This document shows positions 1-8,865 of a stretch of DNA of 64,000 bases, piece by piece. Position 1 is the first letter of the stretch; every line of letters begins with the position of its first letter. Position numbers and translations under genes: made by a program. Source of the stretch: Enterococcus sulfureus ATCC 49903. GTDB lineage: Bacteria > Bacillota > Bacilli > Lactobacillales > Enterococcaceae. The notes under the pieces are model-generated. The model had not been told where the DNA came from, made no database searches, and saw only the letters and a list, made by a program, of their open reading frames with translations. The stretch lies in contig NZ_ASWO01000006.1 in the NCBI RefSeq assembly GCF_000407605.1, forward strand, positions 35,766-99,765, written 5' to 3'.

Positions 1-747
1 TCCAGCAATCGCAGGATCTGCTCCTTGAGAAATAACAAATGGAATACCAATACCTGCTGTAATGACCGTAAAGGCCGCAAAAGCATTTCCCATAATCATG
101 GTAAAAAAGACCATGCCCAATACATAGGCTAAAACACCAAAGAATTTACTCCCTTCTGGTACCACACCGCTAATCAACGTTGAAATCACTGTTCCTACCC
201 CAGAAACAGTAAAGATCACACCTAAAGCGGCTAATAATTGTGGTAAAATCCCTGAAGTCCCCATCGCTTGGATCATTCGATCACTTTCGCGCATCGTTTG
301 TTTTGCTGAACCTTTAAAAATAATCCAAGCAAAGAGTGTACCAATTACCGCTGCGACCCCAATTGCCACTTTACCTGATTGCGGAATGAATTTAGCTAAC
401 ACCATTGAAATCACAGCTAAGCATAATACCGGGATAAACAAGCGATTGCCATATTTTTTCGCTGATTTTTCTAACGTTGCAACTGAAAAATCAGGAAATT
501 TTGTAATACTAAACTGTTTAAAGATCGTAATCACACCTAATAAGACAACCAATACTCCTGCTGCAACAGGTGGAATCACTTTACCAAATGTGAATAAAAT
601 ACCTAGATCAAACCAAAACAAGGCACTTCCAACACGTTTTGCATTTTCTTTTTGTTGAAATACTTTCACACCAGTATACATTAACTGTAAGCCAATCAAA
701 ATGTAGAACCATTCGAGTAATTGATCCCAAAACGTCACTGTTTCCAC
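1..747 (-). CDS. DUF979 family membrane protein (3' end outside window)
   Basis: I translated this incomplete frame by hand. It starts at a GTG that shares one base with the stop of the upstream DUF969 gene (TAGTG), with a GGGGG ribosome binding site about 9 bases before, and it stays open to the window edge. The roughly 249 residues seen begin METVTFWDQLLEWFYILIGL and form a polytopic membrane protein with many Leu/Ile/Val/Gly segments. Sequence character and strict pairing with DUF969 identify it as DUF979. DUF969/DUF979 pairs are thought to form a two-subunit permease and often sit near 5-oxoproline (pyroglutamate) peptidase or oxoprolinase genes; no such gene is visible here, but the downstream side is cut off. 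The substrate is inferred only. Confidence 0.8.
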   Translation of the reverse strand, partial: METVTFWDQLLEWFYILIGLQLMYTGVKVFQQKENAKRVGSALFWFDLGILFTFGKVIPPVAAGVLVVLLGVITIFKQFSITKFPDFSVATLEKSAKKYGNRLFIPVLCLAVISMVLAKFIPQSGKVAIGVAAVIGTLFAWIIFKGSAKQTMRESDRMIQAMGTSGILPQLLAALGVIFTVSGVGTVISTLISGVVPEGSKFFGVLAYVLGMVFFTMIMGNAFAAFTVITAGIGIPFVISQGADPAIAG

Positions 748-1433
748 TAGTTATCCCCCTTTTGCTCTTTATAGGTACGCGCTAATTTACGATCGTATAG
801 ATAATTGCTGATCCCCACAAAAATAAAGGCAATGATCGCAACTGGCATCGACGCTTTCGCGATATCCCAACCCGTAATTTTATAGCCTAACGAGTCTAAT
901 GTACTTACGATCAATAACACTCCAGAAGCAGCTAAAAAGGTATTTTGACCGTAGAAATTTCCGTAATTATCCATGGCAGCGGATTTTCCTTTGATGACTT
1001 CTTTTTCTTCTTCTGTGATCTCGCCGTATTTTGCTTCAGCTGCGGCTTCTGCCATCGGTTGGACCAAAGGACGGACAAATTGAGGTTGTCCTCCAAGACG
1101 AATCGAAAATAAGCCTGCAACTTCACGAATCGCTAAATAGATCGTTAAAAATGAACCTGTGGTGAGCCCTTTGATCCCTTTGATCAAACGTACAGCTTGT
1201 TCTTTTAAGCCATGCGCTTCGGATAAGCCGATCAACGGTAAGGTAATAAAAAAGATTGTCACCAATCGTTGATCAATAAAGGCTTGCCCTAGTGTTTCCA
1301 AAAATTCAATCGGTGTTAAACCGGATACTAGTGCTGTGGCCAAACCTGCTACAATAACGACTGCAATCGTATCAAGTTTTAAAATAAATCCTACGACAAT
1401 AATCAAAATTCCAATTAACTTAATCCATTCCAA
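747..1433 (-). CDS. DUF969 family membrane protein
   Basis: A 228-residue membrane protein beginning MEWIKLIGILIIVVGFILKL. It has about five hydrophobic segments and a central cytoplasmic stretch (about residues 125-160, GEITEEEKEVIKGKSAAMDN) followed by a YGQNTFLAASG segment, all typical of DUF969. It is the first gene of an operon with DUF979, to which it is translationally coupled. An AAGGAGTG-type site precedes the ATG. The pair is a predicted carboxylate or 5-oxoproline permease (inference from family context). The promoter upstream carries a perfect inverted repeat, so it is probably controlled by a dedicated regulator encoded outside the window. Confidence 0.85.
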   Translation of the reverse strand: MEWIKLIGILIIVVGFILKLDTIAVVIVAGLATALVSGLTPIEFLETLGQAFIDQRLVTIFFITLPLIGLSEAHGLKEQAVRLIKGIKGLTTGSFLTIYLAIREVAGLFSIRLGGQPQFVRPLVQPMAEAAAEAKYGEITEEEKEVIKGKSAAMDNYGNFYGQNTFLAASGVLLIVSTLDSLGYKITGWDIAKASMPVAIIAFIFVGISNYLYDRKLARTYKEQKGDN

Positions 1434-1497
1434 GTGAACACACTCCTTTATACTTTTGTGAACTATTTCTTTTTTTCGATCTAGACCACTTAAATAG

Positions 1498-1527
1498 TAG
1501 AATACTATATTCTAAAAGCGAGTGCAA
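1498..1527 (-). promoter_or_regulatory. Promoter with overlapping palindromic operator for DUF969-DUF979
   Basis: On the minus strand TTGCAC (1522-1527) and TATTCT (1499-1504) are 17 bases apart. The -10 box lies in a perfect 7+7 inverted repeat, TAGAATA-CTA-TATTCTA (1498-1514). The placement would let a bound repressor block the promoter. The regulator is not identifiable here. Confidence 0.6.
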
Positions 1528-1539
1528 ATCCAAATAAAA

Positions 1540-1570
1540 AAACAGAAGTGAGGATTCCTCACTTCTGTTT
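1540..1570 (-). terminator. Terminator of the serC-serA-DUF1015 operon
   Basis: A long GC-containing stem (AACAGAAGTGAGG against its complement) is followed on the minus strand by a run of seven T. It sits directly after the DUF1015 stop codon. Confidence 0.9.
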
Positions 1571-1573
1571 AGA

Positions 1574-2797
1574 TTAAGCTAGACTATAAATAAATAACCC
1601 ACTCAATAATTTTGGCTCAAACCACGTTGATTTTGGCGGCATGATTTCACCAGCATCCGCGACGCCTAATAAATCACTCATTTGTGTCGGATACATTTCA
1701 AACGCCAATACCCAATCTGGGCTTGAAACTTTTTTCTCTAACTCTTTTTCACCACGGATCCCACCGACAAAATCGATGCGTTTATCCGTACGGACATCTT
1801 CGATCCCAAATAACGGGGTTAAGACGTGTTCTTGTAAATAAGCCACATCAAGACTTGCTGCTGGATCAGTTGATCGTAGTTCTTCTTTGACTACTAATTG
1901 GTACCACGTATCCTCAAGAAATAAATTGATTTCGCCTTTTTTACTTGGTTTTTGATACCCAATTTCATTGATTTCAAAGACTTTAGCTAACTGCTCGAAT
2001 AACTGTGTTTTTTCAACAGGAACATTGACGATGCGATTGTACTCATAGATCGCAAGTTCCGTTTCTGGGAATAAAATCGATAGAAAAGCTTCACCTTCAG
2101 GCGTTGCGAGTTGTTGTTCGCGTTTTTCCAATCCAATTTTTACTGCTGATTCCGTACGATGATGACCATCTGCGATATACAACGCTGGAACTTCTGTGAA
2201 GGCTGCTTCAATTTGTGCGATTACACTCGCATCATCGATCGCCCACACTTCATGTGTTACGTCGTAAAAACTTGTAAACCGATACAACGGCACATGTGTT
2301 TGAGGCCATTCTTTCATGATCGTTTCTAAAGGTTTTGTTTGACGGTAACTTAAAAAGATCGGACTAGTATCAGCGTTACACGCGCGGATATGGTTCATTC
2401 GGTCCACTTCTTTTTCTGGACGAGTGTATTCATGTTTCTTGATTTTACCATCTAAATATTCTTGGATCGAGGTTGTCGCTACGATCCCTGTTTGTTTACG
2501 TCCATTCATTGTCAGACGATACAAATAATACGCGGCTTTAGCTTCTTGTTTTAACCAGCCATTTTCTAAAAATTTCGCTAGATTTTCAGCTGCTTTTTGA
2601 TACACTCGCGCTTCGTAAGGACTCTCTAAATCTTCTAGATCGATTTCTGCACGGTCGATATGAAAATAACTATACGGATTGTCTTTCGCATATTCCTTTG
2701 CTTCTTTGCTATCTACTACATCATACGGCAGTACTGCTACTTCTTTTGCTAATTCTTCTTTCGGACGAATCGCACGAAACGGACGAACTTGAACCAT
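1574..2797 (-). CDS. DUF1015 family protein of the serine operon
   Basis: A 407-residue soluble protein beginning MVQVRPFRAIRPKEELAKEV, the usual DUF1015 start. Recognisable conserved blocks are LPYDVVD (about 23-29), HEYTRPEKEVDR (about 122-133) and ADGHHRTESA (about 209-218). It starts 2 bases after serA with an AGGAGG site and ends the serC-serA operon. Its function is not established to my knowledge, but linkage to serA and serC points to phosphoserine or serine metabolism. No serB phosphatase lies in the operon. The GHHRxxxA block resembles the catalytic box of ParB/sulfiredoxin-fold proteins, a superfamily that includes free serine kinases; that link is my inference. Confidence 0.85.
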   Translation of the reverse strand: MVQVRPFRAIRPKEELAKEVAVLPYDVVDSKEAKEYAKDNPYSYFHIDRAEIDLEDLESPYEARVYQKAAENLAKFLENGWLKQEAKAAYYLYRLTMNGRKQTGIVATTSIQEYLDGKIKKHEYTRPEKEVDRMNHIRACNADTSPIFLSYRQTKPLETIMKEWPQTHVPLYRFTSFYDVTHEVWAIDDASVIAQIEAAFTEVPALYIADGHHRTESAVKIGLEKREQQLATPEGEAFLSILFPETELAIYEYNRIVNVPVEKTQLFEQLAKVFEINEIGYQKPSKKGEINLFLEDTWYQLVVKEELRSTDPAASLDVAYLQEHVLTPLFGIEDVRTDKRIDFVGGIRGEKELEKKVSSPDWVLAFEMYPTQMSDLLGVADAGEIMPPKSTWFEPKLLSGLFIYSLA

Positions 2798-2799
2798 AG

Positions 2800-3981
2800 T
2801 TAGATGACCTCCTGATTTTTGATAATGCGCACCCGAACGACATCTTCGCTACTTTCTAAACGGGCCAATACATCTTGTAAGACAGCTTCATCGGTTTCTG
2901 TCACATCAACTAAAGTATAAGCAAACTCACCACGTCCACGATTGATCATATTGTCGATATTGATTGAAAATTCCGCAATTGCTGAAGAAATACGTCCAAG
3001 CATATTAGGAATATTTTTATGAATGACCGTAATACGATATGGTGAATGAAAGGACATCTCAACCGTTGGAAAATTAACTGAATTTTTGATAACGCCTGTT
3101 TCTAGATAACGTTTCAATGTTCTAGCGGCCATTTTCGCACAGTTGATTTCCGCTTCTTCCGTCGATGCACCTAAGTGTGGCAAGACGGTGATATTAGGAT
3201 GATGCAACAAACGCTCTTCGGCAAAGTCGGTTGTAAAGCCTCCGATTTCACCCGCTTCAATTGCTGCCAATACAGCATCCGTATCTACGATTTCACCACG
3301 AGAAAAGTTTAATAATCGTGCGGTTTTTTTCATTGCCGCGATCTCTTTTGTGCCGATCATATTGCGTGTACTGTCAATCAACGGGACATGGACGGTAATA
3401 AAATCACAGGTTTTTAAGATTTCATCCATTTCTTGTGCGCGTTTGACGCGACGTGAGATGCTCCAAGCAGTATCCACAGAAACATAAGGATCGTATCCCA
3501 TCACTTCCATACCTAAACGATACGCATCATTTGCGACCATCGCACCGATCGCCCCTAGACCGATAACACCTAATTTTTTTCCGACTAATTCATGACCAGC
3601 AAATTGTTTTTTATTGGCTTCTACATGACTCGCAAGGTCTGTTTCTGTTTGTTGTTGCACCCATTCAATCCCTTGGACTACAGGACGCACTGCGATAAAC
3701 AAACTCGTTAACACTAACTCTTTTACCGCATTGGCATTTGCACCAGGAGTATTAAAGACGACCACACCATTTTTCGTACATTCTTCAACTGGAATATTGT
3801 TGGTCCCAGCTCCAGCACGAGCGACAGCGACTACACTTTCAGGAAAGGCATATTCATGTAATTTTTGACTGCGTAAAATAATTCCATCTGGTTGTTCACT
3901 CTCATTGATCGCATAACGTTCTTTTTCAAAACGCTCCATTCCTTCTGAAGCAATGGCATTGAATGTTTTAATTTGAAACAT
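2800..3981 (-). CDS. serA: D-3-phosphoglycerate dehydrogenase
   Basis: Catalyses the NAD-dependent oxidation of 3-phosphoglycerate to 3-phosphohydroxypyruvate, the first step of serine synthesis. The 393 residues show the substrate-binding half with VAVARAGAGTNNIP (52-64), the Rossmann motif GLGAIG (141-146), the FSRGEIVDTDAV segment with the catalytic Arg/Glu region, LPHLGAST with the catalytic His, and a C-terminal ACT domain (about 318-393) of the kind that binds serine as feedback inhibitor. The ASB domain of the long SerA form is absent. The start codon follows the serC stop directly, so the two are co-transcribed and probably coupled. Confidence 0.95.
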   Translation of the reverse strand: MFQIKTFNAIASEGMERFEKERYAINESEQPDGIILRSQKLHEYAFPESVVAVARAGAGTNNIPVEECTKNGVVVFNTPGANANAVKELVLTSLFIAVRPVVQGIEWVQQQTETDLASHVEANKKQFAGHELVGKKLGVIGLGAIGAMVANDAYRLGMEVMGYDPYVSVDTAWSISRRVKRAQEMDEILKTCDFITVHVPLIDSTRNMIGTKEIAAMKKTARLLNFSRGEIVDTDAVLAAIEAGEIGGFTTDFAEERLLHHPNITVLPHLGASTEEAEINCAKMAARTLKRYLETGVIKNSVNFPTVEMSFHSPYRITVIHKNIPNMLGRISSAIAEFSINIDNMINRGRGEFAYTLVDVTETDEAVLQDVLARLESSEDVVRVRIIKNQEVI

Positions 3982-5067
3982 TTACTTTTCCCCCTGTTTT
4001 TGCTCAAATGTGTGCATAAATTCGACTAGCGCTTGAACCCCTTCAAGCGGAAAGGCGTTGTAAAGACTCGCACGCATGCCCCCAACGGAACGGTGCCCTT
4101 TTAAGTTTTCAAATCCAGCTGCAGTTGCTTCTTTGACAAATAATTTGTCGATTGCGTCATCTCCTGTCACAAATGGAATATTCGTTAGTGAACGAGAAGC
4201 TGGATCGACTGGACTTGAAAATAAGTTCGATGCTTCTAAAGCGTCATATAAGACATTGGCTTTTTCTTGATTTTTTTTCAAAATGGCCGGTACGCCGCCT
4301 TGTTCTTTTAGCCACTCGAATACTAAACCAGCCATATAGATCGCAAACGTCGGTGGTGTATTATACATCGACTCATTTTTGGCTTGTACCGCATAATCTA
4401 ACATTGGTGAAAATATTGGGGTATCATTTAAAAAATCTTCGCGAATAATCACAACAGTTAATCCAGCAGGTCCAATATTTTTTTGTGCACCAGCATAGAT
4501 CATCGCAAAATCTTCAACTTGGTAGTCATTGCTTAAAATATTTGATGACATGTCGGCGATCAACGGGATCGTTTTCGTGTCTGGGATCGTTTGAAATGCG
4601 ACCCCACCAATCGTTTCATTAGTTGTAATATGAATATAGGCTGCCTCTTGATCAAAGGCTTCTTCTGGGATCGTAGGGATCGCTGTGAAATTCGTCGCTT
4701 CCCCAGTTGCGATCACCTCGACTTCGACATTTGGCACCATTTGAGCTGCTTGGATCGCTTTTTTCGCCCATGCTCCTGTATGGACATACAACGCTTTTTT
4801 ATGTTGGGCAAAATTCAACGGGATCATTGAAAATTGCAAACTTGCACCACCTTGCATGAAAAGCACGCGATAGTTTTCTGGAATTTTCATTAGATCGCGT
4901 AATAACTGCTCTGCTTGGTTGATCACGTCTAGGAATAAGGAGGACCGGTGACTCAGTTCCATTATGGACATCCCACTATCCTCGTAATTTAATAAGGATG
5001 CTTGGGCTTTTTGTAATACCTCTTGTGGTAAAATTGCAGGTCCAGCTGAAAAATTATAGATTGTCAT
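3982..5067 (-). CDS. serC: Phosphoserine aminotransferase
   Basis: PLP enzyme of aminotransferase class V that converts 3-phosphohydroxypyruvate plus glutamate to O-phosphoserine. The 361 residues begin [21 protein letters not shown] and include [14 protein letters not shown] (70-83), [11 protein letters not shown] (146-156) and [12 protein letters not shown] with the PLP lysine at about K196, plus the C-terminal [17 protein letters not shown] signature. The length is normal for the family. It is the first gene of the operon, behind an extended -10 promoter. Translation starts at ATG 5067 after AAAAAGGAGC. Confidence 0.96.
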   Translation of the reverse strand: MTIYNFSAGPAILPQEVLQKAQASLLNYEDSGMSIMELSHRSSLFLDVINQAEQLLRDLMKIPENYRVLFMQGGASLQFSMIPLNFAQHKKALYVHTGAWAKKAIQAAQMVPNVEVEVIATGEATNFTAIPTIPEEAFDQEAAYIHITTNETIGGVAFQTIPDTKTIPLIADMSSNILSNDYQVEDFAMIYAGAQKNIGPAGLTVVIIREDFLNDTPIFSPMLDYAVQAKNESMYNTPPTFAIYMAGLVFEWLKEQGGVPAILKKNQEKANVLYDALEASNLFSSPVDPASRSLTNIPFVTGDDAIDKLFVKEATAAGFENLKGHRSVGGMRASLYNAFPLEGVQALVEFMHTFEQKQGEK

Positions 5068-5100
5068 GTAGTTCGCTCCTTTTTCCTTTATGTGAAAATC

Positions 5101-5109
5101 ATTATAACA
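5101..5109 (-). promoter_or_regulatory. Extended -10 promoter of serC
   Basis: TGTTATAAT on the minus strand (TGn plus a consensus TATAAT) lies about 35 bases before the serC start. No strong -35 is visible at 17 bases. I see no T-box or riboswitch in the short leader. Confidence 0.6.
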
Positions 5110-5143
5110 AAAGAATGTCAGATGATAAAGCTATTATGAAAAA

Positions 5144-5169
5144 AAGAGAATTTCCTAGGAAATTCTCTT
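5144..5169 (-). terminator. Terminator of scrA
   Basis: Perfect 12-base stem (AAGAGAATTTCC and complement) with a TA loop, followed on the minus strand by TTTTTTT. It lies 41 bases after the scrA stop. Confidence 0.85.
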
Positions 5170-5209
5170 ACAAAATTTAAATAACATTCATTTTTTATGC
5201 ATATATACG

Positions 5210-7159
5210 TTAACTTGGCTGTGTAAGCAATAATACTGGAGCATTTTCTGCTACTGGACCAGTTGCAGTCATCTCGACATTCGCATAGGCCGTTGTATTG
5301 GTGATGATCGTCATGACTGTTGGATCGTATCCTTTTTCTACAATCGCCGCTCTATCAAACGTTCCTAAAACTTGACCTTGTTTCACGATCGCACCTTGAG
5401 TCAACTTAGTATCAAAATGTTCTCCGGCTAAATTGACCGTATCGATACCAATATGGACCAATACTTCTGCTCCATGATCAGATTGAATACCAAATGCGTG
5501 TTTGGAATCATACACGACCGTCAACACTCCGCTAACAGGTGCTGTCACTTCATTGCTTTCGGGAATCACAGCAAATCCTTTCCCCATCATTTCTGTAGAA
5601 AAGACTGGATCGTTCACTTCTTTTAACGCTACCACACGACCAGCAACTGGTGACGTAACGGTTTCATCTTGAACACCCGCTACATCGTGCATTGGATCTT
5701 CGTTGATCTCAACTGCTACATTATCTGTTGCATCCGTTAATGGTTCAACCATTTTTTTCTTAGCGTAGACAAATGTTAGGGTAAATGCAATCCCAAAACT
5801 AATCAATGCTGAGATGGCAAATCCTGCGTATCCTCCTGGTGCGATCGAGATGAATCCGATCACGCCAGCAGAACCTAATGAACTCGCTAATACATGGAAG
5901 ATTCCAATAAAGGCACTTGCGATACCTGAGGCGATCATGGCACAAAAGAATGGGAATTTTAATTTTAAATTGACCCCAAAAATCGCTGGTTCCGTAATCC
6001 CTAATAACGCTGAGATACTCGCACTAGAGGCTAACCCTTTTTGTTTTTCATTTTTTGTTACCACAAAAATCGCTAATGTAGCAGCACCTTGGGCAATATT
6101 TGCCATCGATGCAATTGGGAAGATAAAACTTCCACCCGTTTTCGCAATATCAGCTAATAATGTTGTTTCGATTGCTGGAAAACTTTGATGAAGCCCAGTA
6201 ATCACGATTGGTGAGTAAAATGCACCAAAAATCGCTAACCCAAAAGGTCCTGTTGTATCATACAACCAAACTAAACCATTTGTTAATCCATCAGAAAAGG
6301 CACGCATAATCGGTCCTACTGCAATAAAAGTCAAAAATCCAGTTGCAATAATAGACAGCATTGGCGTAAATGTAAAATCTAATACAGATGGCATTTTTTT
6401 ATGCAAATACTTTTCGATCGTTGCCAAAATATACGATACTGCTAAAACAGGTAGTACAGATCCTTGATAACCAGCTTGGGCTACTTGTAAGCCAAATAGA
6501 TTCCAAAACGGCATCGAACCATCCGCGATGGTTTTTGCAACATCGTATCCATTGACCAACATTGGCATAACCATGGACATCGCCATCGCAGCCCCTAGAT
6601 AAGGATTTCCTCCAAACCGTTTCGTTGCAGAAAACCCAACTAAAATTGGTAAGAAAGCAAATGGTGCTGAAGCTAGCAAGTTAATGATCGAGGCCAAATC
6701 AGCAATCGCTGGAAACATTTGAACAAGTGATTCTGGTCCAAATAATTTTGGTGACGTCAATACATTGTTTAACGCCATCAACAAACCGCCGGCAACTAAA
6801 GCTGGAATAATAGAAACAAAAATATCAGATAATACCTTAATCAAATCCATAATTGGATTTTTACGTTTGCCTTCTTGCGCGACTGCTTTTAATTCTTCCG
6901 TTGACGCTTCTTTTACAGGTACGATGTTGACTAATTCTGCGTATACCTTATTGACATCCCCTGGTCCAATAATGATTTGATATTGACCGTTTGTCTCAAA
7001 AGTCCCTTTTACATCTGGATCATTATCAAGTGCAGCTTGGTCGATCGCTTTGGTGTCTTTAAGCACTAAACGCAACCGTGTCGCACAATGTGCGGCAGCA
7101 ACAAAATTTTCTTTCCCAACTGCTTGAACGATTCGTTTTGCGACTTCTTTGTGGTTCAT
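5210..7159 (-). CDS. scrA: Sucrose-specific PTS transporter, EIIBCA
   Basis: Imports and phosphorylates sucrose to sucrose-6-phosphate. The 649 residues have the order EIIB (about 1-85, phosphocysteine C25 in HCATRLRL), a polytopic EIIC (about 105-460) with [13 protein letters not shown], a charged linker, and EIIA of the glucose type (about 500-649, active His at about H569 in VHIGIDTV). Sucrose specificity is inferred from divergence from scrB and scrR; by itself the protein could be read as a beta-glucoside or trehalose type. It is monocistronic with its own terminator. The operator in the divergent promoter overlaps its -35 box. Confidence 0.9.
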   Translation of the reverse strand: MNHKEVAKRIVQAVGKENFVAAAHCATRLRLVLKDTKAIDQAALDNDPDVKGTFETNGQYQIIIGPGDVNKVYAELVNIVPVKEASTEELKAVAQEGKRKNPIMDLIKVLSDIFVSIIPALVAGGLLMALNNVLTSPKLFGPESLVQMFPAIADLASIINLLASAPFAFLPILVGFSATKRFGGNPYLGAAMAMSMVMPMLVNGYDVAKTIADGSMPFWNLFGLQVAQAGYQGSVLPVLAVSYILATIEKYLHKKMPSVLDFTFTPMLSIIATGFLTFIAVGPIMRAFSDGLTNGLVWLYDTTGPFGLAIFGAFYSPIVITGLHQSFPAIETTLLADIAKTGGSFIFPIASMANIAQGAATLAIFVVTKNEKQKGLASSASISALLGITEPAIFGVNLKLKFPFFCAMIASGIASAFIGIFHVLASSLGSAGVIGFISIAPGGYAGFAISALISFGIAFTLTFVYAKKKMVEPLTDATDNVAVEINEDPMHDVAGVQDETVTSPVAGRVVALKEVNDPVFSTEMMGKGFAVIPESNEVTAPVSGVLTVVYDSKHAFGIQSDHGAEVLVHIGIDTVNLAGEHFDTKLTQGAIVKQGQVLGTFDRAAIVEKGYDPTVMTIITNTTAYANVEMTATGPVAENAPVLLLTQPS

Positions 7160-7180
7160 ATGAACGTTCCTCCTTTTTTG

Positions 7181-7196
7181 TGAAACCGTTTTTTCA
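7181..7196. promoter_or_regulatory. Possible cre-like or second operator element near scrA
   Basis: TGAAACCGTTTTTTCA lies between the scrA -10 and its start codon. A related inverted element, TAGAAACCGTATTC on the minus strand, sits at the equivalent place downstream of the scrB -10 (about 7348-7361). Both match cre only partly, so the role (CcpA or a second ScrR site) is uncertain. Confidence 0.35.
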
Positions 7197-7201
7197 TCTT
7201 T

Positions 7202-7239
7202 ATCATACCTGATTTTTAAAAAATGTCAAACGTTTATCA
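7202..7239 (-). promoter_or_regulatory. scrA promoter and ScrR-type operator
   Basis: Minus-strand TTGACA (7224-7229) and TATGAT (7202-7207) are 16 bases apart. The -35 is part of the imperfect palindrome TGTCAAACGTTTATCA (7224-7239), a LacI-family operator with the central CG expected for ScrR. Repressor binding would cover the -35. Confidence 0.75.
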
Positions 7240-7297
7240 AAAAAATATTTAAAAAAATAAAAAAGTTGTTTTGAAAGCATTTGGTAACCTTATCATT

Positions 7298-7336
7298 TGT
7301 TATACGTTTGACAAAAAGTTGAAAATCGTCTATTTT
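7298..7336 (+). promoter_or_regulatory. scrB promoter and ScrR-type operator
   Basis: TGTTATACGTTTGACA (7298-7313) is the mirror copy of the scrA operator. Its right arm supplies the -35 TTGACA (7308-7313), followed after 17 bases by TATTTT (7331-7336). The two operator centres are 74 bases apart, about seven helical turns, which would permit looping between bound repressors. Confidence 0.75.
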
Positions 7337-7374
7337 ATATCTATAAAGAATACGGTTTCTAAAAGGAGAAAAAA

Positions 7375-8850
7375 ATGAAGATTATTAAGAACTGGACGAC
7401 TCCCTTGCGGTATCAACCTTACGGACAGTGGTCCAAAGAATACGTAGCAGCATTGCAACAACAAGTCGATCAATCTATTTGGCGTTTTCATTATCACATC
7501 CAACCAGATACAGGTCTGTTAAACGATCCCAATGGCTTTTCATATTTTAATGGCCAATGGCATGTCTTTTATCAAGCGTATCCATTTGGACCCGTTCATG
7601 GTCTGAAATCTTGGTACCATCTGTATTCAGATAACTTGATCGATTGGAAAAAAGATGGTATTCGCTTAGAAGCAGATACCCCTTATGACTCACATGGTGT
7701 CTACTCAGGTTCGGCACTACCTGTAGGTGATCAATTATTTTTAGCCTATACTGGTAATGTTCGTAATGAACAGTGGGACCGCCATGCGTATCAATTAGGT
7801 GCCATGATGGATACAGACTTTACGGTAAAAAAATGGGATACCCCTTTGATTCCTGACCCACCTCAAGGCTATACACACCATTTTCGTGACCCTCAGGTGA
7901 TTTGGTATCAGGATACTTATTATATGATTATTGGTGCGCAAACTACTGATGAAAAAGGAAAAGTATTGTGTTATCAATCAGATACACTAAGTGATTGGAC
8001 ATTACTTGGTGAATTGGACTTTACGTCTGAAGATATGGGCTACATGATTGAATGTCCGAATCTTTTATTTGTCGATGGCACACCTGTTTTGATTTTTTGC
8101 CCACAAGGAATGCCAAAAGAAGTTCGTTCTTATCAAAATATTTATCCGAATACGTATATCACTGCAGAAAGCTTTGATACGACAACGGCCACTTTACGTT
8201 CGCCTTCTGCTCTTTCTCATATCGACGAAGGATTTGATGTTTATGCTACACAAGGCTTTCAAGCACCAGATGGCCGTGCACTAACTATCGGTTGGATCGG
8301 GCTACCTGAATTGACGTATCCTACTGATCAAGAAAATTGGGCGCATGGACTGTCCTTAGTTCGTGAATTACACATGAAACAAAATCGATTGTATCAAGTT
8401 CCAGCTGCTGAAACGACTGCACTACGTCAACAACAATCTACTTATACTTTAGAAGACTTACAAGACAAGGTGACTGTTTCTACCAATAGTTATGAATTAC
8501 AACTGACCTTACCGGCAGAGCAAACAGGAGAATTAGTTATTGCAAGTGATCTAGATAAAAATAACGGTTTAGTCATTGCCTACGATACAACTCGTGGTAT
8601 GATAACCGTAGATCGTGGTCAAATGTCTCATGTCATTAATGCAGAATATGGCACCACACGCCAATACCAAACAAATCCTGGTGAGATCCATTTACAACTG
8701 TTCGTTGACCAATCTGTGTTTGAACTCTTTATCAATCATGGTGAAGCCGTACTAAGTGGTCGAATCTTCCCTCTTGAAGATCAGCGAACGCTCTTTTTAA
8801 ATGGTCTAGCTCAAGACATCGCGTTTTGGCCTCTACGATCAATGAATTAA
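7375..8850 (+). CDS. scrB: Sucrose-6-phosphate hydrolase (GH32)
   Basis: Cleaves sucrose-6-phosphate made by ScrA into glucose-6-phosphate and fructose. The 491 residues carry the three GH32 acidic signatures: LLNDPNG with the nucleophile D51, FRDP (R171-P173) with the transition-state stabiliser, and ECPNLL with the acid/base E226. A beta-sandwich C-terminal domain follows (about 350-491). It has no signal peptide and is cytoplasmic. The start follows AAAAGGAG. It is co-transcribed with scrR, 15 bases downstream, so the regulator is made from its own target operon. Confidence 0.95.
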   Translation: MKIIKNWTTPLRYQPYGQWSKEYVAALQQQVDQSIWRFHYHIQPDTGLLNDPNGFSYFNGQWHVFYQAYPFGPVHGLKSWYHLYSDNLIDWKKDGIRLEADTPYDSHGVYSGSALPVGDQLFLAYTGNVRNEQWDRHAYQLGAMMDTDFTVKKWDTPLIPDPPQGYTHHFRDPQVIWYQDTYYMIIGAQTTDEKGKVLCYQSDTLSDWTLLGELDFTSEDMGYMIECPNLLFVDGTPVLIFCPQGMPKEVRSYQNIYPNTYITAESFDTTTATLRSPSALSHIDEGFDVYATQGFQAPDGRALTIGWIGLPELTYPTDQENWAHGLSLVRELHMKQNRLYQVPAAETTALRQQQSTYTLEDLQDKVTVSTNSYELQLTLPAEQTGELVIASDLDKNNGLVIAYDTTRGMITVDRGQMSHVINAEYGTTRQYQTNPGEIHLQLFVDQSVFELFINHGEAVLSGRIFPLEDQRTLFLNGLAQDIAFWPLRSMN

Positions 8851-8865
8851 AATGAGGGAGTTCAT

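Noticed and set aside
5814-6188. 124-codon open frame opposite scrA
   Set aside because: Antisense to the EIIC membrane domain; the open frame results from its codon bias and has no start signals.
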